Source of the DNA: Nocardia veterana NBRC 100344
Lineage (GTDB): Bacteria > Actinomycetota > Actinomycetes > Mycobacteriales > Mycobacteriaceae
Assembly (NCBI RefSeq): GCF_000308855.1
Contig: NZ_BAGM01000009.1
Location: forward strand, 25,084 to 89,083
Reading direction: 5' to 3'
Length of the DNA stretch: 64,000 nucleotides
The first letter of the stretch is position 1. Every line of letters starts with the position of its first letter. A program made the translations under genes and the position numbers. Under the pieces are notes generated by a model. The model did not search any database. It was not told the origin of the DNA and saw only the letters and a list, made by a program, of their open reading frames with translations. Below are positions 63,107-64,000 of the stretch, in pieces.

Positions 63107-64000
63107 AATCCCTGTGTGCCGATCTGCGCGAGCTGCGGCGGGTGTCGGAGATCTCCCCGTGGCGCGTGGTCGTATCGATCTGCTGGGGTACGGTCGCGCT
63201 GGGCAGCGGGCTCGGGTTGGCGGCGCTGGCGGCGTGGTTGATCGCCCGGGCCTGGCAGATGCCGCCGGTGCTGGATCTGACGGTCGCCGTGGTCGCGGTC
63301 CGGGCGCTCGGTATCTCGCGCGGCTTGTTCCGCTACCTCGAGCGGCTGGCGACCCACGACGTCGCGCTGCGTGCCATGACGACCGCCCGCACCGCCGTGT
63401 ACACCGCGTTGGCGCGCGCCGATATCTGGACGCTGCGCCCCGGCGTCCGCACCGAGGACGACGCCGCCGATCCGGCGAAACACTATGCCGCCGGCAGTTC
63501 GTCCATGTCGGCACAACCCGTTCCGGGCGATACCGGTCCGGCCGAGCGACGCCGGCCGGCCGGTCGCGGTAGGCGATCCGGCGCCGTGGGACGCGGTGGA
63601 AACGCGGCCGGCCCCACCGTGATCGGCCCGTCCACCGGTCCGGCGGGCGCAGGTGACGGCGGCGAGGAGAGTGGTCTGCTCCGCCGGGGGGATCTGCTCA
63701 CCCGGATCGGCGCGGATATCGACGATCTGGGCGCCGTGATCGTGCGAGCGGTCGTACCCATCGCCGTCGCGATCCTGCTCTCGCTGGCCGCCGTCGCCCT
63801 GCTGGCCACTGTCTCCCTGCCCGCGGGTGTGATTCTGGCGGCGGCGCTGATGATTTCCGGTGGGTTCGCGCCGTGGCTGTCCGCGCGCGCGGCGCGTGCC
63901 GCCGAACTGGCGGTGCAATCCGACCGTGCGGAATTCCGGGCCGCGGCCGTCACCGTGCTCGATCACGCCCCCGAACTGCGGGTCGCCGGCCGGCTCGAGA
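63103..64000 (+). CDS. cydC: ABC transporter CydC, cytochrome bd assembly, 3' truncated by the window edge
   Basis: This gene begins at GTG 63103, overlapping the cydD stop (GTGA), and runs open past base 64000, so only about 299 residues are seen. The N-terminus (VKSLCADLRELRRVSEISPWRVVVSICWGTVALGSG) and exporter segments match CydC, the partner of CydD. A low-complexity insert of about 75 residues lies at about residues 115-190, rich in Gly, Arg and Pro (GPAERRRPAGRGRRSG). It interrupts the region before GDLLTRIGADIDDLGAVIVRA, the conserved CydC segment. The ATPase domain would lie beyond the window. Confidence 0.92.
   Translation, partial: MKSLCADLRELRRVSEISPWRVVVSICWGTVALGSGLGLAALAAWLIARAWQMPPVLDLTVAVVAVRALGISRGLFRYLERLATHDVALRAMTTARTAVYTALARADIWTLRPGVRTEDDAADPAKHYAAGSSSMSAQPVPGDTGPAERRRPAGRGRRSGAVGRGGNAAGPTVIGPSTGPAGAGDGGEESGLLRRGDLLTRIGADIDDLGAVIVRAVVPIAVAILLSLAAVALLATVSLPAGVILAAALMISGGFAPWLSARAARAAELAVQSDRAEFRAAAVTVLDHAPELRVAGRLE

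Overview
The window is a chromosomal segment of a GC-rich, mycolic-acid-type actinomycete, most likely Nocardia or a close relative. The evidence is the codon bias, the full mce locus, an MbtH protein, an antigen-85-like exported esterase, a PhoP regulator that closely resembles the mycobacterial one, and gene order. From memory, much of the order matches the M. tuberculosis chromosome: phoP-phoR-HIT, purD, TetR-purB, ptrB, purS-purQ, M18 peptidase, purL, sterol-carrier-like gene-purF-purM-DUF3073-ygfZ-pabC, with the mce4/otsA block as a separate M. tuberculosis locus. No insertion sequence, prophage, CRISPR array or rRNA was seen.

Layout. 1-10113: an mce operon (two YrbE permeases, MceA-F, two Mce-associated proteins) facing a convergent otsA; this arrangement points to mce4, the sterol importer type. 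10458-14921: trehalose-phosphate synthase, small proteins, an alpha/beta hydrolase, an MbtH-like protein, tRNA-Thr(TGT) and a secreted protein. 15111-25734: PhoPR, HIT proteins, purD, an M23 peptidase, an aminotransferase, TetR, purB and an exported mycolyltransferase-like esterase. 25786-33676: small orphan proteins, oligopeptidase B, a DUF2334 protein, glutamate decarboxylase, an M20 dipeptidase and a metallo-beta-lactamase-fold protein. 33865-44008: purSQ, an amino-acid dehydrogenase with a divergent LysR, an AmiC-like binding protein with a divergent MarR, an M18 aminopeptidase, a GT87 glycosyltransferase and purL. 44046-58241: membrane proteins, a sterol-carrier-like protein, purF, a TetR/hydrolase pair, purM, DUF3073, the ygfZ-MOSC-asparaginase operon and pabC. 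58417-end: cydABDC, with cydC cut by the window edge.

How the genes work together. Seven de novo purine genes (purD, purB, purS, purQ, purL, purF, purM) all lie on the + strand, spread over 35 kb and interleaved with unrelated genes, many on the - strand. Many neighbours are tail-to-tail with 1-7 bases between stop codons. The Mce system is an ABC-type lipid importer. CydABDC makes and assembles cytochrome bd.

Most unusual signals. These are intergenic: a perfect 20-bp palindrome before cydA, a 15-bp palindrome before the TetR/hydrolase pair, three 20-22 bp repeats between the dehydrogenase and lysR, five GCACAGAT-like iterations before a TetR gene, and a 73-bp tandem duplication that gives the last mce gene two in-frame initiation signals. 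No clearly new multi-gene system is proven. The best candidates are the AmiC-like sensor with MarR and the hydrolase/TetR pair whose hydrolase lacks the expected catalytic His.
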